Assembly (NCBI GenBank): GCA_029961685.1
Contig: JARWKL010000001.1
Span: 27,230,295 to 27,294,294, forward strand
Length of the DNA stretch: 64,000 nucleotides
Origin: Aristolochia californica
Taxonomy: Eukaryota > Streptophyta > Magnoliopsida > Piperales > Aristolochiaceae
Reading direction: 5' to 3'
Shown: piece by piece, positions 63,668 through 64,000 of the stretch
Position numbering within the stretch: the stretch's first letter is position 1
Layout: the number at the start of each line of letters is the position of its first letter
Translations under genes and position numbers: made by a program
The notes under the pieces: generated by a model
What the model was told of the DNA's origin: nothing
The model's database searches: none
Seen by the model: the letters and a program-made list of their open reading frames with translations, nothing else

Positions 63668-64000
63668 TTAAGCAAGATAAATCACTTTACAATCATCCGT
63701 GATCGTTGGGACAACTTTTCGTAGATGGGCAAAATAATGGCTTGTTTCACTCGGGTAAATATCCCACCGCACGTTCACTTGAGAATTTAATGAGCGTTTG
63801 TTATTCTCCTCAAAAGCTCATGCAAATCCATTTTTTAAGCATGTGTGGAGGAAATCTCTTTCTTATAAAACTCCAAGCTGTTAGGGATGAACTAGTGGAA
63901 TTTCCCAAACTTGGAACACAAAACTTTTGTGTTCATTTGTGATGTGTGAATAAATTTTCTTTAGTTACATTTGTTATTTTTTTAAATTTTTTAGTACTTG
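63668..64000. repeat. Partial monomer of the 40-bp-deleted subfamily, cut by the window end
   Basis: CAAAAGCT joins CATGCAAATCC at 63818/63819, with GGGACAACTTTTCG and CTTGGAACACAAAAC as in relatives. The unit is truncated only because the window stops. Confidence 0.85.

Larger units (their letters stand above)
1..64000. repeat. Satellite array, ~673-bp monomer, about 95 head-to-tail copies
   Basis: The whole window is one tandem array with all copies in one orientation. The landmark (base before GCATGATAAATCAC minus three) falls at 403, 1076, 1729, 2403, 3076, 3749, 4423, 5096, 5768, 6441, 7114, 7782, 8456, 9125, 9799, 10471, 11145, 11817, 12489, 13162, 13835, 14509, 15183, 15851, 16523, 17196, 17869, 18541, 19214, 19879, 20548, 21221, 21894, 22566, 23238, 23913, 24585, 25257, 25929, 26601, 27273, 27944, 28578, 29248, 29921, 30594, 31267, 31941, 32613, 33283, 33955, 34628, 35303, 35976, 36650, 37321, 37993, 38664, 39335, 40009, 40684, 41357, 42028, 42697, 43394, 44069, 44742, 45414, 46085, 46825, 47499, 48172, 48841, 49512, 50188, 50861, 51536, ~52177, 52810, 53469, 54142, 54996, 55668, 56340, 57014, 57687, 58362, 59037, 59705, 60377, 61010, 61683, 62362, 62996 and 63668. 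No flanking unique DNA is reached at either end. No gene is visible on either strand. The family is not one I recognise by name. Confidence 0.98.

Noticed and set aside
1246..63942. Recurrent plus-strand open frames of about 60-98 codons (MQIHFLSMCGGNLFLIKFQ type)
   Set aside because: They overlap the minus-strand frames in the same part of each unit and are broken in many copies. The hydrophobic look follows from T-rich DNA. They are not supported as genes.
1..64000. CRISPR-like regular repeat
   Set aside because: The period is about 673 bp with the whole unit conserved. There are no short repeats separated by unrelated spacers.
1..64000. TTTTTATATATC in every unit as a TATA box or promoter
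   Set aside because: It is an AT-rich stretch in AT-rich DNA with no associated gene or conserved downstream start. Nothing supports transcription.
1..64000. CENP-B-box-like motif
   Set aside because: The closest candidates (CAATCGTCGGGAAAAAG and ATCGTTGGGTCAG) do not match the spacing and core of the known box.
1..64000. Transposon insertion or unique gene hidden between monomers
   Set aside because: All landmark intervals are accounted for. The long ones (697, 740, 854 bp) are explained by a G run, an internal duplication and a chimeric junction made of the satellite itself.
1..64000. Internal sub-repeats of about 168 bp within the unit
   Set aside because: I compared segments such as GTTCATTTGTGG and GTTCACTTGAG. 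Their spacing (about 200 bp) and flanks do not support a four-fold origin.

Overview
The window is one uninterrupted array of tandem (satellite) DNA. A unit of about 673 bp repeats head to tail, always in the same orientation, from the first base to the last. I can phase 95 copies using one landmark per copy, the trinucleotide just before the conserved box GCATGATAAATCAC. Most landmark-to-landmark intervals fall between 668 and 676 bp. I see no protein-coding gene, tRNA, rRNA, CRISPR array, transposon insertion or origin. The recurrent short open frames (about 60-100 codons, one per unit on each strand) are products of the repeat itself. The DNA is AT-rich by eye. A gene-free array with layered higher-order structure points to a eukaryotic nuclear chromosome in centromeric, pericentromeric or subtelomeric heterochromatin. 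A plant is plausible, but nothing in the window fixes the species and I do not recognise the satellite family.

Layout. 1-4.4 kb: assorted monomers, with one very recent tandem duplication of a single unit (about 2.6-3.95 kb). 4.4-14.5 kb: a block of about 2.8 kb (about 4.2-7.0 kb) recurs 7,394 bp downstream (about 11.6-14.4 kb), and a two-monomer unit (P-Q, about 1,343 bp) is repeated four times within this span (6.4-11.8 kb). 14.5-21.2 kb: a looser three-monomer rhythm. 21.2-26.6 kb: a segment of at least 0.8 kb is repeated at a displacement of 3,363 bp. 26.6-29.2 kb: irregular monomers, including the first of a subfamily lacking about 40 bp. 29.2-50.9 kb: a clear higher-order repeat (HOR). 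It appears first as a four-monomer form A-B-C-D, then as a six-monomer form A-B-C-D-E-F (4,035 and 4,033 bp), then as rearranged derivatives with hybrid monomers whose crossovers are in register. 50.9-64 kb: the HOR dissolves into irregular monomers carrying deletions, a three-part chimeric junction at about 54.63 kb, and four more members of the 40-bp-deleted subfamily.

The window contains no cooperating genes. What it records is how a satellite evolves: unequal crossing-over in register, dimer and hexamer amplification, segmental duplication, mosaic subfamilies, slippage (including a run of 28 G) and short templated rearrangements. The most useful results are the six-monomer HOR with its inferred four-monomer precursor, the nested P-Q amplification, the 40-bp-deleted subfamily that lacks a conserved dyad, and the local structural lesions listed below. 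All type assignments were made by reading diagnostic variants by eye. No identities or alignments were computed.
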